A stretch of DNA of 56,592 bases from Clostridiales bacterium UBA1380 (GTDB lineage Bacteria > Bacillota > Clostridia > Oscillospirales > CAG-272), in contig DBRA01000071.1 of assembly GCA_002305445.1 (NCBI GenBank), forward strand, positions 18,162 through 74,753, in the 5' to 3' direction. The notes below the pieces were generated by a model. That model was not told the origin of the DNA, searched no databases, and worked only from the letters and a program-made list of their open reading frames with translations. The position numbers were made by a program, and so were the translations under genes. Of this stretch, positions 41,812-50,353 are shown in pieces. Each line of letters opens with the position of its first letter. Position 1 is the first letter of the stretch.

Positions 41812-42450
41812 ATGAACGAAGAAGAAAAAATCTTTGCCGGCGTGCTCTTTGCCCCCGGCGACGCGGAGCTTCGCGCAAAGAAACTCCGTTCGCATAATCT
41901 GTGCTCGGAATACAACCGCACCTTTGAGGACGAGACCGAAAAACGCCGTGAACTGATCGCGCAGATCGTCGGCGAGCTCGGCGAAGGCGGCTTTATGCAG
42001 GGGCCGATATTCTTCCATTACGGGAAGCACACCAAGATCGGCCGCAACTTTTTCGCCAACTACAACCTCACGGTCCAGGACGACGCGATGGTCGAAATCG
42101 GCGATTACTGCAACTTCGGCCCGAACGTCACGATAGTGACGCCGATCCATCCGATGCTGCCCGACGAGCGCCGTATGATGCTCGACGAAAACGGAAACGA
42201 GAAGCGCATGTGCTATGCCAAACCGGTGAAAATCGGCAGCAACTGCTGGTTCGGCGCGAACGTGCTCGTCTGCCCGGGCGTCACGATCGGCGACGACTGC
42301 GTGATCGGCGCCGGAAGCGTCGTCGTGCGCGATATACCGCCGCACACCTTCGCAGCCGGCAACCCGTGCCGCGTCATCCGCGAAATAACGGATGCCGACA
42401 GCATGGTGCACAAGCCGTCCGTTCTGAACGGCTGCTCCGTCATAAAATAA
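41812..42450 (+). CDS. Maltose O-acetyltransferase-like hexapeptide acetyltransferase
   Basis: A 212-residue left-handed beta-helix O-acetyltransferase of the Maa/NodL/LacA type. The N-terminal Mac domain (KIFAGVLFAPGDAELRAKKLRSHNLC) is followed by hexapeptide strands (IGRNFFANYNLTVQDDAMVEIGDYCNFGPNVTI). The active-site His is in TPIHPM (about residue 115). The acetyl-CoA-binding turns are NCWFGANVLVCPGVTIGDDCVIGAGSVV. It acetylates sugars, commonly maltose, galactosides or glucose. GAGG lies six bases before the ATG. It is monocistronic. Confidence 0.9.
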   Translation: MNEEEKIFAGVLFAPGDAELRAKKLRSHNLCSEYNRTFEDETEKRRELIAQIVGELGEGGFMQGPIFFHYGKHTKIGRNFFANYNLTVQDDAMVEIGDYCNFGPNVTIVTPIHPMLPDERRMMLDENGNEKRMCYAKPVKIGSNCWFGANVLVCPGVTIGDDCVIGAGSVVVRDIPPHTFAAGNPCRVIREITDADSMVHKPSVLNGCSVIK

Positions 42451-42455
42451 AAAAG

Positions 42456-42494
42456 AACCTCGCACATACTGCGTCAGTATGTGCGAGGTTTTTT
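42456..42494. terminator. Bidirectional terminator between acetyltransferase and rodA genes
   Basis: A 16-bp stem AACCTCGCACATACTG / CAGTATGTGCGAGGTT with loop CGT is flanked by A-run and T-run. Confidence 0.92.
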
Positions 42495-42542
42495 AATATT
42501 GCTTGACGCGATCGGTCGAAATGACCGGATGCGTGCGGTTTT

Positions 42543-43661
42543 CTACGCGCTTTCCCTTTCGAAGTAATACTTCTCGTTGTGCGTATGTATGCTCTGCACC
42601 ACTGCGATGCTCAGATACAGCGACAGCATCGAGCTTCCGCCGTAGGAGAAGAACGGCAGCGTTATACCGACGACAGGCAGCATCGCAAGGCACATTCCGA
42701 TATTCTCGACCGTCTGTGCGATCAGGATCGCGGCGACGCCGACGCAGATGAGCGCACCGTAATCCTTGCGCGCGCCGCGCGCCATCACAAGCAGACGCAT
42801 TATGAGAACACCGGACAATATAATATACAAAAACGCGCCGGCGAAGCCGAATTTTTCGCAAAGCACGGCGAACAGGAAATCCGACTCCGCGACCGGCAGC
42901 GACTTATATACCGTGCCGCCGGAGAAGCCGGCGCCTTTAAGACCGCCGGCAGCTATCGCCTTCTTTGATAAAAGCGGCTGATAGCCCTTGTTAAGCGGGT
43001 CAAGCGACGGGTTGAACCCGACAAGAATACGCTCCTGCTGATATGCTCCGAGGTGCTCCCAGATAAACGGGAATATTATGATTGCGGCCACCGCGGCGCC
43101 TATAAAGTACCATATGGAAAGCCCCGCGGCAAAGAGCATCGCGGCCGTTATCGCTATGTATACGAGCGCTGTGCCGAGGTCCTTCGTCAGGAGCAGAAGA
43201 CCGATTATGATACCCGCGTGAACCATCAGCGCAAGGACGTTTTTCGGGTGGTTAATGTTTGCCTTGACTCTGTCGATATGCTTCGAAAACGTGATTATAT
43301 AAAGTATCTTGACGAATTCGGAGGGTTGTACGCTTAAAAAGCCGAAATTGATCCAGTTTTTCTGGCCTTTATCTTCGGAGCCGAAGATAAGAACCGCGAC
43401 GATGGCAAGGCATGAAACGATGAAGATCGGCACCACAAGCTTCGATATGAACGCGTCGTAATCGAGCATCGATATTATCACGACCGCCGTAAGTCCGAGC
43501 ACGACAGCGGCTGTTTGCACGATGACGCACCGCCAGCCGAATGTCTCCCTTCCCCCCGCGAGCGTGATAATGCTCATCGCGCTCATTAAAAGCGGACAGA
43601 AAAAGACGATCGGATCGATCCGCCTCAACCTTTCTTTAACGCTGACCGAATATTCTCTCAC
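42543..43661 (-). CDS. rodA: RodA/FtsW/SpoVE family SEDS glycosyltransferase
   Basis: A 372-residue polytopic membrane protein with about ten helices. SEDS motifs are clear: NWINFGFLSVQPSEFVKI near residue 105, LLTKDLGTALVY near 158 (the functional Asp), AESDFLFAVLCEKFGFAGA near 265, and the terminal GITLPFFSYGGSSML. SEDS proteins polymerise peptidoglycan glycan strands together with a class B penicillin-binding protein. RodA serves elongation. FtsW or SpoVE assignment cannot be excluded. The start is a GTG at 43661 with AAAGG unusually close. Confidence 0.9.
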   Translation of the reverse strand: MREYSVSVKERLRRIDPIVFFCPLLMSAMSIITLAGGRETFGWRCVIVQTAAVVLGLTAVVIISMLDYDAFISKLVVPIFIVSCLAIVAVLIFGSEDKGQKNWINFGFLSVQPSEFVKILYIITFSKHIDRVKANINHPKNVLALMVHAGIIIGLLLLTKDLGTALVYIAITAAMLFAAGLSIWYFIGAAVAAIIIFPFIWEHLGAYQQERILVGFNPSLDPLNKGYQPLLSKKAIAAGGLKGAGFSGGTVYKSLPVAESDFLFAVLCEKFGFAGAFLYIILSGVLIMRLLVMARGARKDYGALICVGVAAILIAQTVENIGMCLAMLPVVGITLPFFSYGGSSMLSLYLSIAVVQSIHTHNEKYYFERESA

Positions 43662-43687
43662 CTTTTAAAAACCCCCGAAAATCCGAA

Positions 43688-43720
43688 ACCGGTCTTCGCG
43701 TTTTCGGCGCGAAGACCGGT
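43688..43720 (-). terminator. Terminator-like hairpin after the sugar isomerase gene
   Basis: A 13-bp perfect stem ACCGGTCTTCGCG / CGCGAAGACCGGT with a 7-base loop. On the minus strand it is followed by interrupted T-runs. It separates the isomerase from rodA. Confidence 0.65.
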
Positions 43721-43739
43721 GCCGCTGCTGTTATGTAAA

Positions 43740-44537
43740 TCAGTCGTCGAACTCGTCGATGAGCTCATGCATGTTCTTGCTGAGCGTTTCGACATCCACG
43801 GTGCGGCCGCACTCGAACGCGAGCCAACGGTCGTAACCGGTCTCTTTGATCGCCTTGAAAACGTTCTTGTAGTTGATCTCGCCTGTACCGGGTTCGTTTC
43901 TTCCGGGGTGGTCGCCGATGTGGAAGTGGCCGATCAGGTCGATGCCGGCGCGGATGTTTTTGATAAGGTTGCCTTCCGAGATCTGCTGATGATAAATATC
44001 GAAGAGCAGCTTGCAGTTCGGGCTGCCGACTTCGCGGATCATGTCATAGCCTTCGGCGCTCGTCACAAGGTAATAGCCTTTGTGATCCACGAGGATGTTG
44101 AGCGGCTCGAGTATGATCATTATGCCGGCTTCCTCCGCGATGGGAGCCATGCGCTTCAGCGTGTTGACGACGATCTCGTGCTGTTTCTCGCGCGGAACGT
44201 CGTGGCGCTCGTTACCCGTCGTGGCGATAATGTTGGGTACGCCCATCGCCTTGGCGGCGGCTACGGATTCCTTGAACGCGGTGACGAACGCGTCGCTCGC
44301 GTCTTCCCAGACCATACCGTGAGACCACGGCAGAAGCTTCGACACGTTTTCGTCAACAGACTGGATGACTATGGCCGTCGATACGACGCCGGTCTCCTCC
44401 TGAACCGCGCGGACCTTGTCGAAGTCAAGGCCGAGCCAGCCGAGCTGTTCCACACCTTTGAAGCCGTACTTGGCGGCTTCGCGATATCTATTGTAATGGT
44501 CCCCGCCGAACCAACCGCCGGCTGCTGAAAATTTCAT
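43740..44537 (-). CDS. Sugar phosphate isomerase/epimerase, hydroxypyruvate-isomerase-like
   Basis: A 265-residue xylose-isomerase-like TIM barrel (AP endonuclease family 2 fold). The metal ligands expected of Hyi/tagatose-epimerase proteins are visible: Glu in IILEPLN (about residue 143), Asp in LLFDIYHQQI (about 178), His in FHIGDHPGRNEPGTGEINY (about 204) and Glu in LAFECGR (about 240). The GDHPGRNEPGTGEINY loop is typical of hydroxypyruvate isomerases. Physiologically it may isomerise a sugar acid or ketose. It is monocistronic with its own promoter. Confidence 0.87.
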   Translation of the reverse strand: MKFSAAGGWFGGDHYNRYREAAKYGFKGVEQLGWLGLDFDKVRAVQEETGVVSTAIVIQSVDENVSKLLPWSHGMVWEDASDAFVTAFKESVAAAKAMGVPNIIATTGNERHDVPREKQHEIVVNTLKRMAPIAEEAGIMIILEPLNILVDHKGYYLVTSAEGYDMIREVGSPNCKLLFDIYHQQISEGNLIKNIRAGIDLIGHFHIGDHPGRNEPGTGEINYKNVFKAIKETGYDRWLAFECGRTVDVETLSKNMHELIDEFDD

Positions 44538-44578
44538 CGTTTTTTCCTCCGTTTTATGTACTGGTATACCCGTCGTCT

Positions 44579-44607
44579 ATTCTATCATTACGGTAGCGCA
44601 ATGTCAA
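44579..44607 (-). promoter_or_regulatory. Promoter of the isomerase gene with a shared motif
   Basis: Minus-strand TTGACA (44602-44607) and TAGAAT (44579-44584), spacing 17. The spacer contains TGCGCTACCGTAA (44588-44600), which recurs with one change in the cupin promoter at 55443-55455. Confidence 0.65.
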
Positions 44608-44767
44608 CGATGTGTGCGAATTATTTCATCAAAATGCACATAAAGGTTTATTCCGCATGCGTGTGAAAACATATGATTTCCGTCTATATTTATCATCTAA
44701 ACCGACAGAGGCGTCGTGCAGAATAGTACGGGTTTAAATCCGCAAACGGCAACATCCGCGGGCCGCC
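44608..44767. other. Intergenic region between two divergent genes
   Basis: The gap from 44538 to 44841 holds two promoters. The middle 160 bases contain nothing I can identify. Confidence 0.5.
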
Positions 44768-44796
44768 TTGAATTGATGACCGGTGTGTGCTATAAT
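44768..44796 (+). promoter_or_regulatory. Promoter of the dehydrogenase-OYE-SDR-cysK operon
   Basis: TTGAAT (44768-44773) and TATAAT (44791-44796), spacing 17. Confidence 0.65.
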
Positions 44797-44841
44797 TGTC
44801 AATAATTTAACCGGTAAATATATAAATAAGGAAACCTGACC

Positions 44842-45849
44842 ATGAAAAAGAAGGCTGCATTTATCTGCAACAGCGCCAGTACGGTCGACCGGGTGTATTA
44901 CCCGGAACTGCGCGAAAAGATGAGCGCCGTTTTCGACTTCGCCCCGTCCGTATACGGTTCGCGCGAGCTTGAGGGGAGCCTTGACGAGCTTTCCGACGCA
45001 GTGTATCTTTTCTCGACATGGGGAATGCCGCATATTGAGAGCGCTGACGTCCGCCGCTTCTTCCCTTCGGCGAAGGCGCTCTTCTACGGAGCCGGTTCCG
45101 TCCAGGGCTTCGCGCGCGAGTTCCTCGAAAACGGCATCGCCGTTTTCTCGGCATGGGGCGCGAACGGCTACGCCGTAGCCGAATTCACCGTCGCGCAGAT
45201 ACTCCTTGCGACAAAGGGGTATTTCAACCGCATACACCGGCCGTCGCACGGTGTTTGGGACACGCGCAGCACTCCGTATAACTTCACCGGCAACCGCGGC
45301 GCGAAGATCGGCATCATCGGCGCGGGAATGATCGGCAGACAGGTAATCAACATGCTCAAATACTTCGGCGGCTTCGATGTTTTCGTATTCGATCCGTTCC
45401 TGCCCGACGATGCGGCCGTAAAACTCGGCGTTGTCAAAACCGATCTTCACACGCTGTTCTCGACGTGCGGCGTCGTGTCGAACCACCTCGCCAACAACGA
45501 GAAAACGCGCGGGATGATCGACTACTCGTGCTTCTCGCTCATGCCCGAAAACGGCGTTTTTATCAACACGGGGCGCGGCGCGCAGGTCGTCGAGGACGAC
45601 ATGATAAGAGCGCTGAAGGAATACCCCGGGCGCATTGCGCTCCTCGATGTGACAGACCCCGAGCCGCCAAAGCCCGATTCAGAGCTGTATAAACTCGAAA
45701 ACGTGTTCCTGTCGCCGCACATCGCGGGCACGCTCGGCAACGAGGTCTGGTCAATGGCTGACGTCATGTGGGAGGAATGCCTTGCGTTCGACGCCGGCGA
45801 GCCGACGCGCTACGGCGTGACGCTCAAGATGCTCGAAACGATGGCGTAA
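44842..45849 (+). CDS. D-isomer-specific 2-hydroxyacid dehydrogenase
   Basis: A 335-residue NAD(P)-dependent dehydrogenase. The Rossmann loop IGIIGAGMIGRQV is at about residues 155-167. The catalytic Arg is in NTGRGAQVV (about 242), Glu in VTDPEPPKP (about 272) and His in LSPHIAG (about 293). It reduces 2-keto acids or oxidises D-2-hydroxyacids, here perhaps a sugar-derived acid. It is the first gene of an operon with a flavoprotein, an SDR and cysteine synthase. A paralogue is at the right edge of the window. Confidence 0.88.
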   Translation: MKKKAAFICNSASTVDRVYYPELREKMSAVFDFAPSVYGSRELEGSLDELSDAVYLFSTWGMPHIESADVRRFFPSAKALFYGAGSVQGFAREFLENGIAVFSAWGANGYAVAEFTVAQILLATKGYFNRIHRPSHGVWDTRSTPYNFTGNRGAKIGIIGAGMIGRQVINMLKYFGGFDVFVFDPFLPDDAAVKLGVVKTDLHTLFSTCGVVSNHLANNEKTRGMIDYSCFSLMPENGVFINTGRGAQVVEDDMIRALKEYPGRIALLDVTDPEPPKPDSELYKLENVFLSPHIAGTLGNEVWSMADVMWEECLAFDAGEPTRYGVTLKMLETMA

Positions 45850-45881
45850 ATACTCCGCTGCATAATAAAGGAGTGCCTATA

Positions 45882-47198
45882 ATGTTTGATTTCAAGACAA
45901 AAGACGATATTACGGCGAAGGCAGCGCAGCTCGGAGGGGAGCTGCCGTGGTCGGACGATCTGTCGCCGCTCGCCGCGCCTCTTGTGACCGCCGACGGCCT
46001 GCGGATGAAAAATTCGATTACGGTTCATCCGATGGAGGGCTTCGACGGGCTTGACGCGTCGTCCGGCGCGCTCGACGGCGCGCCGTCGGAGCTGACGTTC
46101 CGGCGTTACGAAAAGTTTGCATCGTCCGGCGCCGGCCTTATATGGTTCGAAGCGACGACGGTGTGCCGCGAGAGCCGCACATCGCAGCGCCAGCTCTGGA
46201 TAACGCGGGACAACGTAGGCGAGTTCGCGCGTCTGCGCGAAGCTATACGAAAGACAGCACCGGACGTGCCCGTCATCATGCAGCTCACGCACTCGGGCCG
46301 CTATTCGAAGCCCAACGGCTATCCGTCGCCGGTTATCGCGTATCACAACCCGGTGCTCAACACCTCGTTCAACATCGACCCCGACTACCCTGTAGTCTCC
46401 GATGCATATCTCGACACGCTTGCGGAGAAATACGCCGACGCAGCCGAGCTCGCGCAGAAGGCCGGCTTCGACGGTGTCGACGTGAAGGCGTGCCACCGCT
46501 ACCTTATGTCGGAGCTGCTCTCCGCGTATGAACGCAAGGGGCGCTACGGCGGCAGCTACGAGAACCGCACGCGGCTCTTTATCGACAGCATACGCGCTGT
46601 GCGCGAACGCTGCCCGGGACTGCATGTCTGCACGCGCTTCTCGGCATACGACGGGATCGAATACCCGTACGGATTCGGTGTCGACCGTGACGACTACAGA
46701 AAGCCCGACTTCACGGAGCCGAAAAGATTGCTCGCAGACATAAACGCGCTCGGCGTCAGCCTCGTCAACCTGACGATGGGCACGCCGTATTACAATCCGC
46801 ATGTGAACCGCCCTTACGACAAGGGCGGATATGAGCCGCCGGAGCATCCGCTAGCTGGCGTTCTGCGCATGATAAACGGCGGTGCGGAGCTGTCCGCGAC
46901 ATTCCCGTCGATGACCTTCATCGGCACCGGCTATTCGTATCTGCGCGGATTCGCGCCCAACGTCGCGGCGGGTGCGCTCGCGTCCGGCAGGATAGGCGCT
47001 GTCGGTTTCGGGCGCATGGCGTTCGCCTACCCCGCTTTCGCGCGCGATATGATCGCGGGCGGGTTCGACCCGAAGAAGACCTGCATAACCTGCGGCCGCT
47101 GCACGGAGCTGATGCGCGCGAACATGACGACAGGCTGCCCGGTGCGCGACCCGTACTACACGGAGCTTTATAAGAAACTGTCGGAAACGCGAAAGTAA
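45882..47198 (+). CDS. Old yellow enzyme-type NADH:flavin oxidoreductase with Fe-S cysteines
   Basis: A 438-residue FMN TIM-barrel protein of the OYE/2,4-dienoyl-CoA reductase class, lacking the second (FAD/NAD) half of the long enzymes. QLTHSGRYS, DGVDVKACHRYLMSELLSAYERKGRYGGSYENRTRLFID and GFGRMAFAYPAFARD match FMN-binding elements. The C-terminal CITCGRCTELMRANMTTGC holds a 4Fe-4S-type cysteine set (C-x2-C-x2-C-x11-C). It reduces activated double bonds or related substrates. ATG at 45882 follows AAAGGAG. It is co-transcribed with the dehydrogenase upstream. Confidence 0.88.
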   Translation: MFDFKTKDDITAKAAQLGGELPWSDDLSPLAAPLVTADGLRMKNSITVHPMEGFDGLDASSGALDGAPSELTFRRYEKFASSGAGLIWFEATTVCRESRTSQRQLWITRDNVGEFARLREAIRKTAPDVPVIMQLTHSGRYSKPNGYPSPVIAYHNPVLNTSFNIDPDYPVVSDAYLDTLAEKYADAAELAQKAGFDGVDVKACHRYLMSELLSAYERKGRYGGSYENRTRLFIDSIRAVRERCPGLHVCTRFSAYDGIEYPYGFGVDRDDYRKPDFTEPKRLLADINALGVSLVNLTMGTPYYNPHVNRPYDKGGYEPPEHPLAGVLRMINGGAELSATFPSMTFIGTGYSYLRGFAPNVAAGALASGRIGAVGFGRMAFAYPAFARDMIAGGFDPKKTCITCGRCTELMRANMTTGCPVRDPYYTELYKKLSETRK

Positions 47199-47230
47199 TC
47201 CTTTTATAAAGAAAGGAACGCATATCGAAA

Positions 47231-48001
47231 ATGGAACAGGCGAATAAGATCGCGCTCGTCACGGGCGGTGCGCGGGGCATCGGGCGCGGCATATCCGAAT
47301 ATCTCGCGGCGCGAGGCTTCACCGTCGCGGCGGTCGGCACGCGGCCGCAGTCCGACGCCGCGGAATTCTTATCAGCGCTGCGCGCCGCGTCCCCTGACTC
47401 CTGCTATATAAGCGGCGACATATCGAAAGCGGACGACCGCATTCGGATCGTCGACGAGGTGCTCGACCGGTACGGTGCGCTCGACGTTCTTGTCAACAAT
47501 GCCGGCGTCGCGCCGACCGTACGCGCGGATCTGCTCGAGATGAGCGAGGAATCGCTCGACAGGCTGCTGTCGATCAACCTCAAGGGCACGTTTTTTCTGA
47601 CACAGTACGCCGCGCGTCGTATGCTTGAGAAAAAGACGGACGAATTCCGCGCCATAATCACGATTACGTCGATATCCGCGGACACGTCGAGCATCAACCG
47701 CGGCGAATACTGCATGAGCAAGGCGGCGCTCTCGATGATGACGAAGCTGTTCGCGGACGAGCTTGCGCCGCATGGCATACGTGTCTACGAGGTGCGCCCC
47801 GGCATCATCGCGACCGACATGACCGCCGGCGTGCTCGACAAATACAGCCGCATGATCGAGAACGGACTTCTGCCGATTAAAAAGATGGGCGCGCCGGAGG
47901 ACGTCGCGAAGGTGGTTTACGCGCTTGCGAGCGGCCTGCACGCATATACGACAGGCGACAGCTATTCCGCTGACGGCGGATTTTACCTGAAGAGGTTATA
48001 A
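47231..48001 (+). CDS. Short-chain dehydrogenase/reductase
   Basis: A 256-residue SDR, similar to 3-ketoacyl reductases. The cofactor loop VTGGARGIGRGISEYLA is at about residues 11-27, NNAG is at about 88, and the catalytic Ser...Tyr-x-x-x-Lys is in TSISADTSSINRGEYCMSKAAL (about 143-164). It oxidises or reduces a hydroxyl/keto group with NAD(P)H. In this operon it may act on the same compound as the hydroxyacid dehydrogenase and the OYE protein. The substrate is unknown. Confidence 0.9.
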   Translation: MEQANKIALVTGGARGIGRGISEYLAARGFTVAAVGTRPQSDAAEFLSALRAASPDSCYISGDISKADDRIRIVDEVLDRYGALDVLVNNAGVAPTVRADLLEMSEESLDRLLSINLKGTFFLTQYAARRMLEKKTDEFRAIITITSISADTSSINRGEYCMSKAALSMMTKLFADELAPHGIRVYEVRPGIIATDMTAGVLDKYSRMIENGLLPIKKMGAPEDVAKVVYALASGLHAYTTGDSYSADGGFYLKRL

Positions 48002-48023
48002 ATAAGTAAAGCTGGTGAATTTG

Positions 48024-48959
48024 ATGAAAACATACGGTTCTGTTTCGGAGGTTGTCGGGCGCACGCCGCTCGTCGAGCTGAAAAACGTCGAAAAGGAATG
48101 CGGTGCCGCCGCGCGGCTGTTCGCGAAGCTCGAATACTTCAACCCCGCGGGCAGCGTCAAGGACCGCGCGGCGCTGTGGATGATAAACGACGCTGAAAAG
48201 CGCGGTCTATTGCGCGAGGGCTCGGTCATAATCGAGCCGACGAGCGGCAACACCGGCATAGGTCTGTGCGTCATAGCCGCGTCGCGCGGCTACGAAGTCA
48301 TAATCGTTATGCCGGACTCGATGAGCGCGGAGCGGCGGCTGCTTATGTCCGCATACGGCGCGAAGCTCGTACTGACGCCGGGCGCGCTCGGAATGCCGGG
48401 CGCAATCGCCAAGGCCGAGGAGCTTGCCGCGGCGACGCCGGGCGCATACATACCGGGTCAGTTCGTAAATCCTGCGAACCCGAAGGCGCATTACGATACG
48501 ACAGGCCCCGAAATCTACGACGATTTGGACGGAAAGGTCGACGTGTTTGTCGCAGGCGTGGGAACGGGCGGCACGATTACGGGCGTCGGCCGCTACCTTA
48601 AAGAAAAGAATCCGTCCGTCCGCATTGTGGCTGTCGAACCGGCCGACTCGCCCGTATTGTCTGAAGGCAGGGCGGGCTCACACGGTCTGCAGGGCATCGG
48701 TGCCGGCTTCGTGCCGGAAACGCTTGACAGAAGCGTCATCGACGAGATAGTGACGATCACGACGGAGCAGGCGTACGGCGCCGGCCGGCTGATTGCGCGC
48801 AAGGAGGGTTTCCTCGTCGGCATATCGTCCGGCGCCGCCCTCTCGGCCGCGTCTGCTATCGCCGCGCGAGGCGACATGGCGGGTAAAAATATCGTCGCGC
48901 TTCTGCCCGACACCGGAGAGCGGTACCTCTCTACCGCGATGTTCGCGGACGGCGAGTAA
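48024..48959 (+). CDS. cysK: Cysteine synthase A (O-acetylserine sulfhydrylase)
   Basis: A 311-residue PLP enzyme. The PLP lysine is in NPAGSVKDRAAL (about residue 42). The substrate loop TSGNTGIGL (about 70), the glycine-rich phosphate loop GTGGTITG (about 176) and GISSGAALSA near the end are all present. It makes cysteine from O-acetylserine and sulfide. ATG at 48024 was preferred to a GTG at 48015, which overlaps the GGTGA ribosome site. It is the last gene of the operon, and it is not obvious why it is with three oxidoreductases. Confidence 0.93.
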   Translation: MKTYGSVSEVVGRTPLVELKNVEKECGAAARLFAKLEYFNPAGSVKDRAALWMINDAEKRGLLREGSVIIEPTSGNTGIGLCVIAASRGYEVIIVMPDSMSAERRLLMSAYGAKLVLTPGALGMPGAIAKAEELAAATPGAYIPGQFVNPANPKAHYDTTGPEIYDDLDGKVDVFVAGVGTGGTITGVGRYLKEKNPSVRIVAVEPADSPVLSEGRAGSHGLQGIGAGFVPETLDRSVIDEIVTITTEQAYGAGRLIARKEGFLVGISSGAALSAASAIAARGDMAGKNIVALLPDTGERYLSTAMFADGE

Positions 48960-49030
48960 AAGCGCGACGGAATATTGTGTTGATTCTTATTTGATGCAAA
49001 TTTTGCGGAAAAACAGCTCGATACGATAAA

Positions 49031-50125
49031 TCACCTGTCTTTTATCGCGGCTTTCAGCTCCGACTCGATCTTTGCGAAGCGCGGGTCGGAACGGATGCTG
49101 TCGTAATAACTGTCGCCGAGTATGTCGAGCATCCACGCGGCGTCCCACATGTGGGAGTGCTTCTCGCACTCGAAGCGGTCGAATATGAGCGAGCGGAGCG
49201 GGAACTTTTTCTTACCTTCGAATTTGTTCGGCTCGAGCGCGCTCTCCTTCATTATCTCGAGCTGCTCGATAGCCTTGTCGTACTGTCCGATCTCGCAGTA
49301 CCGCTTCGCGAGCTGCCACGGCAGGTGCAGCGGATTGCAGGAATAAAAATACGGTGTGTCGGCGTCCATCAGGATTTCGTTTGCCTTCTGCAGCTTTTCG
49401 AGCATCGCAGCGCTCTGCTCCGACGTGTACGTTCCCGGGACATAAGCGTTTGCGATCGACAGGATGTATATATTCCAGTTCAGGGCGTTTAAGTGCTCGT
49501 ATACCTTTTCCTGCATAAGCGAAACCCACTCGGGAGTCCCCTCCGCGAGAGTTATGCGCATGTCGAGCTTCTCCGAAAGGTTGCCGACGCTTTCGATCAG
49601 CGCTTCGGCCTTCGCCCTGTCGCCGGTTTCGCGGTAGTAGTGCATGAGGATGTACCGTGCTCCGCCCAGCATTTCCGGGTCCGTCGCGTGCGCGAGTATA
49701 TACTCGCCGCAGCGGATCGCTTCGTCGACGCGGCGGCGGCGCTCCCTTTTTTCGGCGTCCGTTTTCGCATCAGGATGATAATAAAACGGCATCAGCATAA
49801 GCGCTTCTGTCAGCTTCAGGTTCTGCGGGTACTGCTCGAGCGCGCGGCGCAGCTCCTCGGACGCTTCGTCGCCGGGATTCTGATACGCACGGTCGCAAAT
49901 CTCCTTTATCTTCGAGTCGATCTTTACGGTGTCGATCTCGTGCAGGTAATCGGCGGTGACGTCGAACAGATACGCGAGCTTCGCAATAATCGCGGTGTCG
50001 GGAGACGTCATTCCCGTTTCCCAGCGGCTGACCGCCTGCGGCGTGATTCCGAGCGATTCCGCGAGCTCATCCTGCGTCATATCGCGCTCGTGGCGCAGCT
50101 TTTTTATTATGTTCGCAAATGCCAT
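49031..50125 (-). CDS. XRE-family regulator with TPR-like C-terminal domain
   Basis: A 364-residue regulator. The N-terminal Cro/CI helix-turn-helix (IIKKLRHERDMTQDELAESLGITPQAVSRWETGMTSPD, about residues 6-45) is followed by about 290 residues of helical repeats (for example ARYILMHYYRETGDRAKAEALIESV and AKRYCEIGQYDKAIEQLEIMKE). These look like tetratricopeptide repeats, as in Rgg/PlcR-like or other regulators that sense peptides or proteins. GAGGT precedes the ATG. The target genes are unknown. It has its own promoter and is convergent with cysK. Confidence 0.87.
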   Translation of the reverse strand: MAFANIIKKLRHERDMTQDELAESLGITPQAVSRWETGMTSPDTAIIAKLAYLFDVTADYLHEIDTVKIDSKIKEICDRAYQNPGDEASEELRRALEQYPQNLKLTEALMLMPFYYHPDAKTDAEKRERRRRVDEAIRCGEYILAHATDPEMLGGARYILMHYYRETGDRAKAEALIESVGNLSEKLDMRITLAEGTPEWVSLMQEKVYEHLNALNWNIYILSIANAYVPGTYTSEQSAAMLEKLQKANEILMDADTPYFYSCNPLHLPWQLAKRYCEIGQYDKAIEQLEIMKESALEPNKFEGKKKFPLRSLIFDRFECEKHSHMWDAAWMLDILGDSYYDSIRSDPRFAKIESELKAAIKDR

Positions 50126-50178
50126 ATATTAATTACCTCATTTCTCACACAAAAGTCGCGGGGCCCTCGCGCGTCTAT

Positions 50179-50207
50179 ATGATAGCACGGCGCGGCGCGC
50201 ATGTAAA
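50179..50207 (-). promoter_or_regulatory. Promoter of the XRE regulator gene
   Basis: Minus-strand TTTACA (50202-50207) and TATCAT (50179-50184), spacing 17. Confidence 0.55.
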
Positions 50208-50353
50208 CGGCGCAGACGCGGTGTAAATATAAACATTCGGTTGTTTTCTGTGTTTTCGAGTTTATGCAGACAGATAAAGCTGCGGACTCGTGTGGATTAA
50301 TCCGATAAAATATGATATAATCTTGGCAACAACGACACACTCAGGGTGAAAAA

